Positions 24,292 through 31,489 of a stretch of 63,373 bases of DNA are shown one piece after another. A model generated the notes under the pieces. The model was not told where the DNA came from. It saw nothing but the letters and a program-made list of their open reading frames with translations, and searched no databases. The stretch's first letter is position 1; each line of letters begins with the position of its first letter. The stretch is from Deltaproteobacteria bacterium (GTDB lineage: Bacteria > Desulfobacterota > GWC2-55-46 > UBA9637): assembly GCA_030690165.1 (NCBI GenBank), contig JAUYHF010000007.1, positions 195,420 through 258,792 on the forward strand. The letters are read 5' to 3'. The position numbers were made by a program, and so were the translations under genes.

Positions 24292-25515
24292 ATGAGAAAA
24301 ATGACTGACAAAAACAAAATTAGTTCCATAGCGCCGCTTAATTACCAATATCCATCGGTGTCAAAAGACAGCATACCAGCGGGTTTTAATAAACTGTTTC
24401 CGATTGATTATAAGAGTGAAGAAATTGAGGAATATGAAGTACTGTTTTTCCATCGTCTCATGAAAAAGAATTATGGCAACCCATCTGAGATAGAATTTGA
24501 AAAAGACTCTATCAAAAAAACAAAGGATGGACGGAGTATTTCTCTTGGTCGTGAATGGAAGTATTATATAAGAACACATTCTGGTGGTATTATTCAAGTT
24601 GGCACAGAAGATATTCATACTCGTCTGAAAACATGTCATGTGCTTCCAAGTAGTCAAAAAGAACCCAGCAGTATAATAATCCAAGAAGGTGAAAAATTTA
24701 TTAATGCCCTGCTAACAGAAGCTCGGAGGCAAAAAGACCAACTACTCAATATAAAAAAAGAGTTTGAAAGTGGTGATGAAAGAACAGGCCTTTTTCTATT
24801 AGATAATGTTTATCTAACCAACTATCAGCGTGCAGAATTAATGTTGGACTATGCTGAGGATAATGAGAAGGACGTTAATGAAGAATTTTTACGATATGAC
24901 CCGCGCTATCCGATGACTCCTGATAAACAGGCTCATCATGACAAGTTTATGCAAGCAGGAGGAATGTATTATGATGCATCAATCTTTTATTCTTTTATGG
25001 CATTAGAAGGTTTTGTTAACATTATCTATTATGCTTTTTTAAAAGATGAACTTCGGTCCGATTTTATTACCGATCAAAAATTAGATGAAAGATTAGATAT
25101 CGTCACAAAAATCTTACTAATGCCTTCCTTATGCGATGGTTTTAAGAGTAAACAAAAAGCAGCTTTTTTTAAAATTTTAAAAAAATTGAAAAACCACAGA
25201 AACTTCTTGTTTCATTCGAAGATTACTGATTCACTTAGAACGGTATGTTTTGTTGAAAGTGGATTCCTCTATAGTTGTAAGTTCAAGAAAGATTCAAACC
25301 CGTTATTCCCGGAACGTAAACAATACCCTCTTCTCGAAATAAATGCCCGCGCGATTAAAGTGATTGTAGAACATATAGTTAAAGAAATCCTTAACATGAT
25401 GCAGGATGAGCATAGAGCATTAGTTAAGAGTTTTGTTTTAAATGGCATGACAATACCATTTTGGCGGGATAAAAATGGAGTAATTAAATTGGGAATTATG
25501 AAAAATGTTGAATAG
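24292..25515 (+). CDS. Unknown protein with a possible HEPN-like segment
   Basis: I do not recognise a full-length family. The 407-residue protein has an alpha/beta N-terminus (1-120), a coiled middle and a helical region with MYYDASIFYSFMALEGFVNIIYYAF and KKLKNHRNFLFHSK. The latter fits R-x4-H (RNFLFH), the HEPN ribonuclease signature, and HRNFLFH has the usual hydrophobic spacing. It follows the protease gene by 65 bp in the same direction and they may be cotranscribed. AT-rich codon use matches the protease rather than the housekeeping genes, which suggests joint acquisition. Confidence 0.5.
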   Translation: MRKMTDKNKISSIAPLNYQYPSVSKDSIPAGFNKLFPIDYKSEEIEEYEVLFFHRLMKKNYGNPSEIEFEKDSIKKTKDGRSISLGREWKYYIRTHSGGIIQVGTEDIHTRLKTCHVLPSSQKEPSSIIIQEGEKFINALLTEARRQKDQLLNIKKEFESGDERTGLFLLDNVYLTNYQRAELMLDYAEDNEKDVNEEFLRYDPRYPMTPDKQAHHDKFMQAGGMYYDASIFYSFMALEGFVNIIYYAFLKDELRSDFITDQKLDERLDIVTKILLMPSLCDGFKSKQKAAFFKILKKLKNHRNFLFHSKITDSLRTVCFVESGFLYSCKFKKDSNPLFPERKQYPLLEINARAIKVIVEHIVKEILNMMQDEHRALVKSFVLNGMTIPFWRDKNGVIKLGIMKNVE

Positions 25516-25520
25516 AGTAA

Positions 25521-25569
25521 GTATGGTGGGCTACGCCCACCCTTTATCGGCGGGCACAGCCCGCCCTAC
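25521..25569. repeat. BIME-like pair of GTAG/GTAT-footed hairpins
   Basis: GTATGGTGGGC/GCCCACC is followed 7 bp later by a second hairpin GGCGGGC/GCCCGCC whose reverse strand starts GTAGGGCGGGC. Two head-out REP-like units flank a short TTTATC centre. Confidence 0.82.
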
Positions 25570-25638
25570 GCAATTATAAAATTTAACGGGAGGGGGGAGG
25601 GGGGGAGGGACACTTCCCGATTTAATTTAGGTTCGCAA

Positions 25639-25663
25639 GACAGACACGCAGGTTTGCCCCTAC
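25639..25663. repeat. REP-like hairpin directly upstream of the RAYT gene
   Basis: The reverse strand reads GTAGGGGCAAACC, CTGCGTG, TCTGTC. It ends 6 bp before the RAYT start codon, as expected for a REP close to its own RAYT. A run of G-rich sequence and GGGACACTTCCCG (25609-25621) precede it; the latter recurs at 28024. Confidence 0.75.
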
Positions 25664-25669
25664 AACACC

Positions 25670-26257
25670 ATGACCCAACTCAACCCCGACATCCATCATC
25701 GCCGTTCCATACGTCTGAAGAATTATGATTATTCCCGCGCAGGCGCGTATTTTGTTACTGTGTGCGTGCAAAATCGTGAATGTTTGTTCGGGGATATTGA
25801 CAACGGGGAAATGCGGTTGAATGAATTTGGGCGGGTTGTAGAAAACGAATGGTTGAAGACAAAGGACATCCGAGGTAACGTGAAATTGGATTATTACATC
25901 ATCATGCCGAACCATTTTCACGGAATTTTGGTAATCAATGATTGTAGGGGCGTATTGCAATACGCCCCTACCGCAAGTCGTAAATTCCGATCACCGTCAC
26001 AAACAATTGGCGCAATTGTCCGCGGTTTTAAATCCGCCATTACCAAACACATCAATGAAACCCGCAACAATCCGGGCTGTCCCGTCTGGCAGCGCAATTA
26101 TTATGAACACATTATCCGAAATGAAAAATCCATGAACAAAATACGTGAATACATAACCAAGAATCCATTAAATTGGACAACCGACATTGAACACCCCTGT
26201 AACAAAGGCAACAGAACAGCAGAGGAATATTACAAGCATATTGTGGAAAGGTTATGA
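25670..26257 (+). CDS. REP-associated tyrosine transposase (RAYT, Y1 family)
   Basis: The 195-residue enzyme has the single-domain Y1 HUH layout: RAGAYFVTVCVQNRECLFG, the metal-binding HUH motif in MPNHFHGIL (about residue 85), and the probable catalytic Tyr in WQRNYYEHIIRNE (about residue 145). RAYTs cut and join single-stranded REP hairpins next to a GTAG foot (shown for E. coli). Here REP-like GTAG hairpins lie on both sides, and a 28-bp GTAG palindrome is inside the gene itself (encoding CRGVLQYAPTAS) in the variable part before the last helix. The reading frame is intact, so the enzyme may be active. Confidence 0.93.
   Translation: MTQLNPDIHHRRSIRLKNYDYSRAGAYFVTVCVQNRECLFGDIDNGEMRLNEFGRVVENEWLKTKDIRGNVKLDYYIIMPNHFHGILVINDCRGVLQYAPTASRKFRSPSQTIGAIVRGFKSAITKHINETRNNPGCPVWQRNYYEHIIRNEKSMNKIREYITKNPLNWTTDIEHPCNKGNRTAEEYYKHIVERL
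25944..25971. repeat. 28-bp perfect palindrome inside the RAYT gene
   Basis: GTAGGGGCGTATTG followed by its exact reverse complement; GTAG at both outer ends. The copy in ispA shares GTAG-G-CG-AT positions. Confidence 0.93.
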
Positions 26258-26282
26258 CTGACAATTGCCGTAACGGCAGGAG

Positions 26283-27518
26283 TTACCTTATTCCACTATC
26301 TTTAAATCTTTTTAAAACATCCAGCAGATAATCAATATCCTTTTCAGTGTGGCTGGCATTTATCTGGAATCTTATCTCTTCGTCCCCTTTCGGAACTACA
26401 GGAAAATTCAGGCCTGTGGCCAGTATGCCGTTATCAAAGAGAAACCTTACCATTTCCGATGTCCTCTCGGTATCCCTCACCATCAGCGGAACGATAGGGT
26501 GTTCGCCGGGAATGGTCTCATACCCAAGCTGTTTCAGCCCTTCCCGCAAGCGCGCTGCAAGTCTTCTCAGCCTTTCGAGAAGCCTTATCCCTTCTGGACT
26601 CCCCAGTATTTCAAGGGACTTGATTGCCGCTGCTGCCTCAGCAGGGGTAATTGGGTTAGAATAGATATAAAAAGGCGCTGTTTCTCTGAGATAACTTATC
26701 ACCGTATTTGTTGAGACTATATAACCGCCGTTTACCCCCAGCGCTTTTCCAAGTGTTGCCACGAGAATATCCACTCTGGCATTGGTATGTTCTTCTGTGC
26801 CTCTTCCTGTTTTACCAAATGCGCCGACGCCATGAGAGTCATCAACAATAGTGATAATACCTTCTTCATATCCTGATTCATATCTCTTGCAGATTTCAAC
26901 AATCCTGTCTAAAGGCGCATAATCGCCCCTCATGCTGAAGATGCCGTCAGTTGCCACCACAACCCTTTTTGCAAGGCCTGTGTTTTCTTTGAGGATACGC
27001 TCCATATCTGTCATGTCAAGATGGAGATAGACCTCCTTTTTTGCAGGCCTGGAGAGCCTTATAGCATTGATAATGCAGTTATGGTTCAACCCATCGCTCA
27101 ACACGAGGGTCTTTTCAGTAATGAACTGGGGGAGTATTCCCATGACAGTTGAATATGCCGAGCTGAATATCATTGCAGCCTCTCTCCCGTGAAAGCCGGC
27201 AAGTCTTTTCTCAAGATTTATATGTGGTTCGTAGGTTCCGCTTATAAACCTGACAGCGCCAGGACCTGCGCCGAACTTTCTTGCGGCATCTTCCTCTGCC
27301 CTTATGACATTCTTATTTAAAGAGAGTCCCAGATATGAATTGGAGTTCATCTTTAAAAACTCTTTTTCTCCCTGTCCGGCGAGCAGACAGCGAGGGCCAA
27401 AGCCGTCCTTTGCCCCTGTTATGCCAGTGATGACCTTTTCCTTACCCTTCAAACTTCCTCTGGCCTTAAGATCATTCAGTTTTTCAGTCAGTATCTTTTC
27501 TATTTGTTTTAGAGACAT
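26283..27518 (-). CDS. kbl: Glycine C-acetyltransferase (2-amino-3-ketobutyrate CoA ligase)
   Basis: Kbl cleaves 2-amino-3-ketobutyrate with CoA to glycine and acetyl-CoA. The 411-residue protein is an alpha-oxoamine synthase: NSNSYLGLS, GTYEPHINLEKRLAGFHGREA, SDGLNHNCI, VDDSHGVGAFGKTGRG, and the PLP lysine in ATLGKALGVNGGY. The related BioF cannot be excluded from motifs alone, but the SDR-type threonine dehydrogenase gene nearby on the same strand (28506-29453) makes Kbl the better call. The two are separated by about 1 kb of toxin-antitoxin remnants, unlike the usual adjacent arrangement. Confidence 0.82.
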   Translation of the reverse strand: MSLKQIEKILTEKLNDLKARGSLKGKEKVITGITGAKDGFGPRCLLAGQGEKEFLKMNSNSYLGLSLNKNVIRAEEDAARKFGAGPGAVRFISGTYEPHINLEKRLAGFHGREAAMIFSSAYSTVMGILPQFITEKTLVLSDGLNHNCIINAIRLSRPAKKEVYLHLDMTDMERILKENTGLAKRVVVATDGIFSMRGDYAPLDRIVEICKRYESGYEEGIITIVDDSHGVGAFGKTGRGTEEHTNARVDILVATLGKALGVNGGYIVSTNTVISYLRETAPFYIYSNPITPAEAAAAIKSLEILGSPEGIRLLERLRRLAARLREGLKQLGYETIPGEHPIVPLMVRDTERTSEMVRFLFDNGILATGLNFPVVPKGDEEIRFQINASHTEKDIDYLLDVLKRFKDSGIR

Positions 27519-27745
27519 GCTTGCCTTTGCGAAACACTCAGGAGTCTTTGACTTTGCCGCTATAATAACGGGTTTTTATAGACTTGACAAGGGTTTTTGC
27601 CTTTATATAATCTATACCTCGTTAAGCATTCTTAAGCTAATGATAATTTTAATGGCTGCTATTTATTAATTGCCCCAAAGAAGCATGCTTGAAAATAAAA
27701 TAATATTTTGATATGGTAATACAAAATTATACAAGGAGGTTGAAA

Positions 27746-27991
27746 ATGCCGTCACGCCAAAGAGTAGTAATGACTGTTTCATTACCGCCTCAAACTGCTG
27801 AAGAATGCAAAGAAATAGCAAAAGAAAAGGGGGAAACGATAAGCGAGTTTTTCAGAGAGATGTTTTCATTTTATAAGCAGGAGAAGTTAACAAAAGAGTT
27901 CCGGCGGCTGCAGAGGTATGGAGTGAAAAAGGCGCGGGAAATGAAAATTACGGAAAAAGAGATAGAGCGGCTGGTCTTTGAAGGAAGATAA
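27746..27991 (+). CDS. Ribbon-helix-helix antitoxin
   Basis: The start at 27746 follows AAGGAGG; the in-frame ATG at 27713 is less likely. The 81 residues form an RHH fold: RQRVVMTVSLPPQTAEECKE (strand and helix 1), GETISEFFREMFSFY (helix 2), with a charged C-terminal tail for toxin binding (KKAREMKITEKEIERLV). The stop overlaps the start of a beheaded PIN toxin frame (TAATG), the usual coupling of such pairs. Confidence 0.75.
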   Translation: MPSRQRVVMTVSLPPQTAEECKEIAKEKGETISEFFREMFSFYKQEKLTKEFRRLQRYGVKKAREMKITEKEIERLVFEGR

Positions 27992-28023
27992 TGCCAAAAG
28001 TTGTCTTTGACACAAAAAAATAA
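27991..28023 (+). pseudogene. PIN-domain toxin relic, only the first ten codons left
   Basis: The frame reads MPKVVFDTKK and stops. MPKVVFDTN is the classic start of VapC-like PIN toxins with the first catalytic Asp. The sequence breaks off exactly at an A-run followed by GGGACACTTCCCGG, a motif also found next to the RAYT region (25609-25621). No further PIN sequence was seen in 28024-28174. Confidence 0.6.
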
Positions 28024-28174
28024 GGGACACTTCCCGGATTACCCCGTTACTCAAGCTAATAACCTCAAATTTTACCGAACCTCTATCCCTTGCTTCAGAA
28101 TTTATTTTACAAAGGGATTAGCCTCTGTAAAACCTTCATATCCGAATATTACTTGTGTCAATCCTTTGATATAA

Positions 28175-28384
28175 TTATGCGAACATCAGGCGGCCTTTAG
28201 GCTGAGGGATAGGGCGCCCTATTTCACGAGCGGTCTCTATCCACTCTTGAATAACAATCTCGGCATTAGTCAGGGCTTCCTGATATGTTGCTCCATCCGC
28301 CGCACACCCCGGCAGCTCAGGAACTTCTGCAATATATGCTTGATCTTCATCACTCCAATACATGATAACCTCGTACTTAATCAC
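28175..28384 (-). CDS. HicB-family antitoxin, apparently without HicA
   Basis: The GTG start has GGGAGG eight bases upstream. The 69 residues match the HicB partial RNase H fold: YEVIMYWSDEDQAYIAEVPELPGCAADGATYQEALTNAE, then IQEWIETAREIGRPIPQP. HicA normally lies directly upstream, but the 121 bp between this gene and tdh hold only a 34-codon frame (MSASEEPRPMAKPYQ...) that is not HicA. It could be a solo HicB-like regulator or a decayed module. Confidence 0.8.
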   Translation of the reverse strand: MIKYEVIMYWSDEDQAYIAEVPELPGCAADGATYQEALTNAEIVIQEWIETAREIGRPIPQPKGRLMFA

Positions 28385-28505
28385 TTATTTTCCCTCCCAT
28401 TTTATGCTTGAGGATTACAGTGCGAACTTGCTTTACCTGATAAGGCTTTGCCATAGGCCTCGGCTCTTCACTCGCACTCATGAAAAAACCATCATCTGTG
28501 TAATC

Positions 28506-29453
28506 TTACACTTTTTCAGAGAGCCTTTCTATCATCTCCTTTGTCATTGCAGGCAAATTATATTCAGGCCTCCAGCCCCACTCTTTTCTGGCTGCGCTGT
28601 CGTCCATGCTGTGCGGCCATGAGTCTGCAATTGCCTGCCTCATAGGGTCTATCTTGTAGGTCATTGTGAATTCAGGGATATGCTTTTTTATCTCTCTATA
28701 TAAATCTTCTGGGGCAAGGCTCATGGCTGTAGCATTAAAGGCGTTTCTATGGATGAGTTTTGCAGGGTCAGCCTCCATCAATTGGATTGCCGCTCTTACG
28801 GCATCCGGCATGTACATCATATCCAGGCGCGTCCCCTCTTTCAGGAAGCATTCATATCTTTTCTCTCTGACAGCAGCATAAAAGATTTCAACTGCGTAAT
28901 CAGTGGTGCCGCCGCGGGGCATGGTCTTATATGAAATGAGGCCGGGAAACCGAATACCCCTCGCATCAATGCCGAATCTGTGAAAATAATAATCACAGAG
29001 GAGTTCGCCTGTCAATTTCGCTATCCCGTACATGGTTGCAGGACGCTGGATGGTATCCTGAGGGGTATTGTCAGCAGGTGTGGATGGGCCGAATGCGCCG
29101 ATGGAGCTTGGAAAGAATACAGATAAATTAAATTTGCGGGCAGCCTCCAGTATATTTCTGAGTCCGTTTATGTTTACATCCCATGCAAGATGGGGGTTTT
29201 TTTCAGCAGCGGCAGAAAGGAGGGCGGCCATGTGATAGATGATGTCGATGCGATACTCTTTCACGATTTTTTCAACAGCGTTAGAATCCCTTACATCCAG
29301 ATTGCAGAAATGTCCGCCTTCAAGGAGTTCCCTGTCAGGTTTGGTTTCATGCCCTGCAGCAATAATATTTTCAGGGCTATATTTTTTCCGCAACGCAGGG
29401 ACAAGTTCAGACCCTATTTGCCCTGTGGCGCCTGTAACTAATATTCGTTTCAT
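28506..29453 (-). CDS. L-threonine 3-dehydrogenase, short-chain (UDP-galactose epimerase-like) type
   Basis: It oxidises threonine to 2-amino-3-ketobutyrate with NAD, feeding Kbl. The 315-residue SDR has the NAD loop GATGQIGSELV, the catalytic FPSSIGAFGP and YGIAKLTGE (Tyr-x3-Lys), and the sequence FPGLISYKTMPRGGTTDYAVEIFY that marks SDR-type threonine dehydrogenases. It is the last gene of an operon with etfB and etfA (gaps of about 30 bp). This is not the zinc-dependent Tdh of E. coli. Confidence 0.85.
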   Translation of the reverse strand: MKRILVTGATGQIGSELVPALRKKYSPENIIAAGHETKPDRELLEGGHFCNLDVRDSNAVEKIVKEYRIDIIYHMAALLSAAAEKNPHLAWDVNINGLRNILEAARKFNLSVFFPSSIGAFGPSTPADNTPQDTIQRPATMYGIAKLTGELLCDYYFHRFGIDARGIRFPGLISYKTMPRGGTTDYAVEIFYAAVREKRYECFLKEGTRLDMMYMPDAVRAAIQLMEADPAKLIHRNAFNATAMSLAPEDLYREIKKHIPEFTMTYKIDPMRQAIADSWPHSMDDSAARKEWGWRPEYNLPAMTKEMIERLSEKV

Positions 29454-29482
29454 ATTTTGTCCGCCTGCAGCATGTATCTATA

Positions 29483-30460
29483 TCACCTTTTCAGCTCGTC
29501 AATCAATATTGGCAAAACCTCGAATATATCACCTGTTATCCCGTAATCAGCTGTTTTGAATATTGGCGCTTCCGGGTCTTTGTTTATCGCAACGATGCAT
29601 TTGGATGTGGACATGCCTGCAAGGTGCTGGGGCGCGCCTGATATGCCGCAGGCGATATAAAGTTTGGGCGATACTACCTTTCCGGTCTGCCCGACCTGCG
29701 CTGAGTGAGGCATCCATCCGGCATCCACAGCAGCGCCTGATGCGCCGACAACACCGCCCAATATCCCTGCAAGTTCCTCAAGCATCTTAAACCCTTCTGC
29801 CCCTTTCATCCCCCTGCCGCCGGAGATGATAATGTCAGCATCAGTAAGGCCAAGGCCTTTTTGAGTTTTCTCTATATTTTTTATAATTGTCCTGATATAT
29901 GAAGGGTCAATATCCACAGGAAAACTCTCTACCTTTGGGGGTTTTGAAGCAGGTGCTGCCGGTTTTTCAAATGCCCTTGACCTAAGTGTTATTACCCAGG
30001 GCATCTCGCCCCTGCATTTAACGGTTGATAAAAGCCTGCCGCCGTATACCTGTCTGGTAAAAAGTATTTCACTGCTATCAACCTTTATTTCGCTTACATC
30101 AGATAGATATGCTGTTTTGAGTCGTGCCGCAAGTTTTGGCGCTAAATCTCTGCCAAGACATGTTGATGGTATCAGTATGATGGATGGCTTGTTGCTTTTG
30201 ATAAATGGATAAATGGCGGCAAGATGGGCATCAGATGTATATTGCGTAAGAAGATGGTTTTCTATCAAATAGATATTGTCTGTATCTATGTTCGAGGCAG
30301 CGCTTGATAATGCGGATATGCCGCTGCCCAAGGCTATAACAGACAACCCGGTATTGAGCCTGCCTGAAATATATCTGCCTGCGCCGATTGCCTCTAATGT
30401 CCCTGAGGTGACAGCGCCTTCTTTGTGTTCAGCAATTACCAATATGTCTCTGTTATTCAT
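29483..30460 (-). CDS. etfA: Electron transfer flavoprotein alpha subunit
   Basis: EtfA binds FAD and, with EtfB, carries electrons from acyl-CoA and other dehydrogenases. The C-terminal FAD domain is clear: ISGGRGMKGAEGFKML, QVGQTGKVVSPKLYIACGISGAPQHLAGM and NKDPEAPIFKTADYGITGD. One oddity is GASGAAVDAGW, where the family normally has an Arg before AAVD (GASRAAVDAG). That Arg contacts the flavin, so its loss may shift the FAD potential. At 325 residues the length is normal. No acyl-CoA dehydrogenase or Etf-quinone oxidoreductase is in the window. Confidence 0.94.
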   Translation of the reverse strand: MNNRDILVIAEHKEGAVTSGTLEAIGAGRYISGRLNTGLSVIALGSGISALSSAASNIDTDNIYLIENHLLTQYTSDAHLAAIYPFIKSNKPSIILIPSTCLGRDLAPKLAARLKTAYLSDVSEIKVDSSEILFTRQVYGGRLLSTVKCRGEMPWVITLRSRAFEKPAAPASKPPKVESFPVDIDPSYIRTIIKNIEKTQKGLGLTDADIIISGGRGMKGAEGFKMLEELAGILGGVVGASGAAVDAGWMPHSAQVGQTGKVVSPKLYIACGISGAPQHLAGMSTSKCIVAINKDPEAPIFKTADYGITGDIFEVLPILIDELKR

Positions 30461-30490
30461 TAATGCCCCGCTTCAATTATCATCTCCCTA

Positions 30491-31282
30491 CTATATAACC
30501 TTTGCCTCATTTCTCAAACGATTTATCAATTCTTTTGCAGCGCTTATAGCATCACCTTTAAGCATCTCACCATTTTTTCTTGCAGGCGGCCTGGATAATT
30601 TTTGTAATATTATCCGCGAGGCCTCTCTTCCGGTTTCTCCCTGAGAAATGCCCAGTGCGCCTGCGTTAATCACCTTTATCTCTTTTTTCTTGGCCCTCAT
30701 AATGCCGGGGAGGGATGCGTATCTTGGCGTGTTGATGCCCTGTTGTATAGTAAACAAGGCGGGGAGGGGAACTTCAACTATCTCAAGCCCCTCGTCAATT
30801 TCTCTGTGCGCAGTTGCGGTTTTTTTATCTTCTGATATTTCCAATTTAAGGATTGACGAGACCGAAGGGATATTTAATATCTCTGACAGGGCAAGCCCAA
30901 CCTGTCCCCAGCCGTCATCCACCGCCTGCTTGCCTGATAGGATAATATCATAGCCGGAAATGCCTGCAATCTTACTCAGGATAAGGGCTGTTCTATATGC
31001 GTCAGAGCCGTCAAAGGCAGTGTCTTTCAAATGGATTCCATCGTCAGCGCCCATGGCAATGGAACTTCTTATAATATCAGCAGCCCTGTCCGGCCCCATA
31101 GATATAACAGTTACACTACCGCCATTCTTTTCCTTTATACGCAGCGCCTCTTCCACCGCATATTCATCATATGGATTTATAACCCACGGAATATCCTGAT
31201 ACATAATATCCGCAGCCTCTGCATTTATCTTTAAATCCACAGCAGTATCAGGAACCTGTTTTATAAGGGCTAAAATTTTCAA
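30491..31282 (-). CDS. etfB: Electron transfer flavoprotein beta subunit
   Basis: At 263 residues it has the family features: KILALIKQVPDTAVDLKI, INPYDEYAVEEALRIKE, VTVISMGPDRAADIIRSSIAMGADDGI, the signature LSGKQAVDDGWGQVGLALSEIL, and EVPLPALFTIQQGINTPRYASLPGIMRAKKK. GKQAVDDGWGQV binds the AMP or second flavin. It is the first gene of the etfB-etfA-tdh operon. The upstream spacer is filled by a palindromic repeat. Confidence 0.95.
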   Translation of the reverse strand: MKILALIKQVPDTAVDLKINAEAADIMYQDIPWVINPYDEYAVEEALRIKEKNGGSVTVISMGPDRAADIIRSSIAMGADDGIHLKDTAFDGSDAYRTALILSKIAGISGYDIILSGKQAVDDGWGQVGLALSEILNIPSVSSILKLEISEDKKTATAHREIDEGLEIVEVPLPALFTIQQGINTPRYASLPGIMRAKKKEIKVINAGALGISQGETGREASRIILQKLSRPPARKNGEMLKGDAISAAKELINRLRNEAKVI

Positions 31283-31300
31283 CTGAAAATATCCTCTTTT

Positions 31301-31414
31301 ACCCCATCCCCACCCTAACCCTCCCCTTGAAGGGGAGGGAACAAAAAAGTTTCCTCTCCCTCAGGGAGAGGACTGAAACATCCTTAATGGATGTTTCAGG
31401 TGAGGGTGGGGTTG
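31301..31414. repeat. Long palindromic repeat, copy 1, with a nested hairpin
   Basis: It begins ACCCCATCCCCACCCTAACC and ends GTGAGGGTGGGGT. Inner hairpins are CCTCCCCTT/AAGGGGAGG and CCTCTCCCT/AGGGAGAGG. The same element occurs at 53762-53852. This copy has an extra hairpin CTGAAACATCC/GGATGTTTCAG inserted near its right side. Confidence 0.88.
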
Positions 31415-31489
31415 GTTTTCATTCTCATTTGTGAGCCGCGGGCTTATGGGTGTTTTATAAATAGAGTATAACAGTGAAAGGATATGCGG

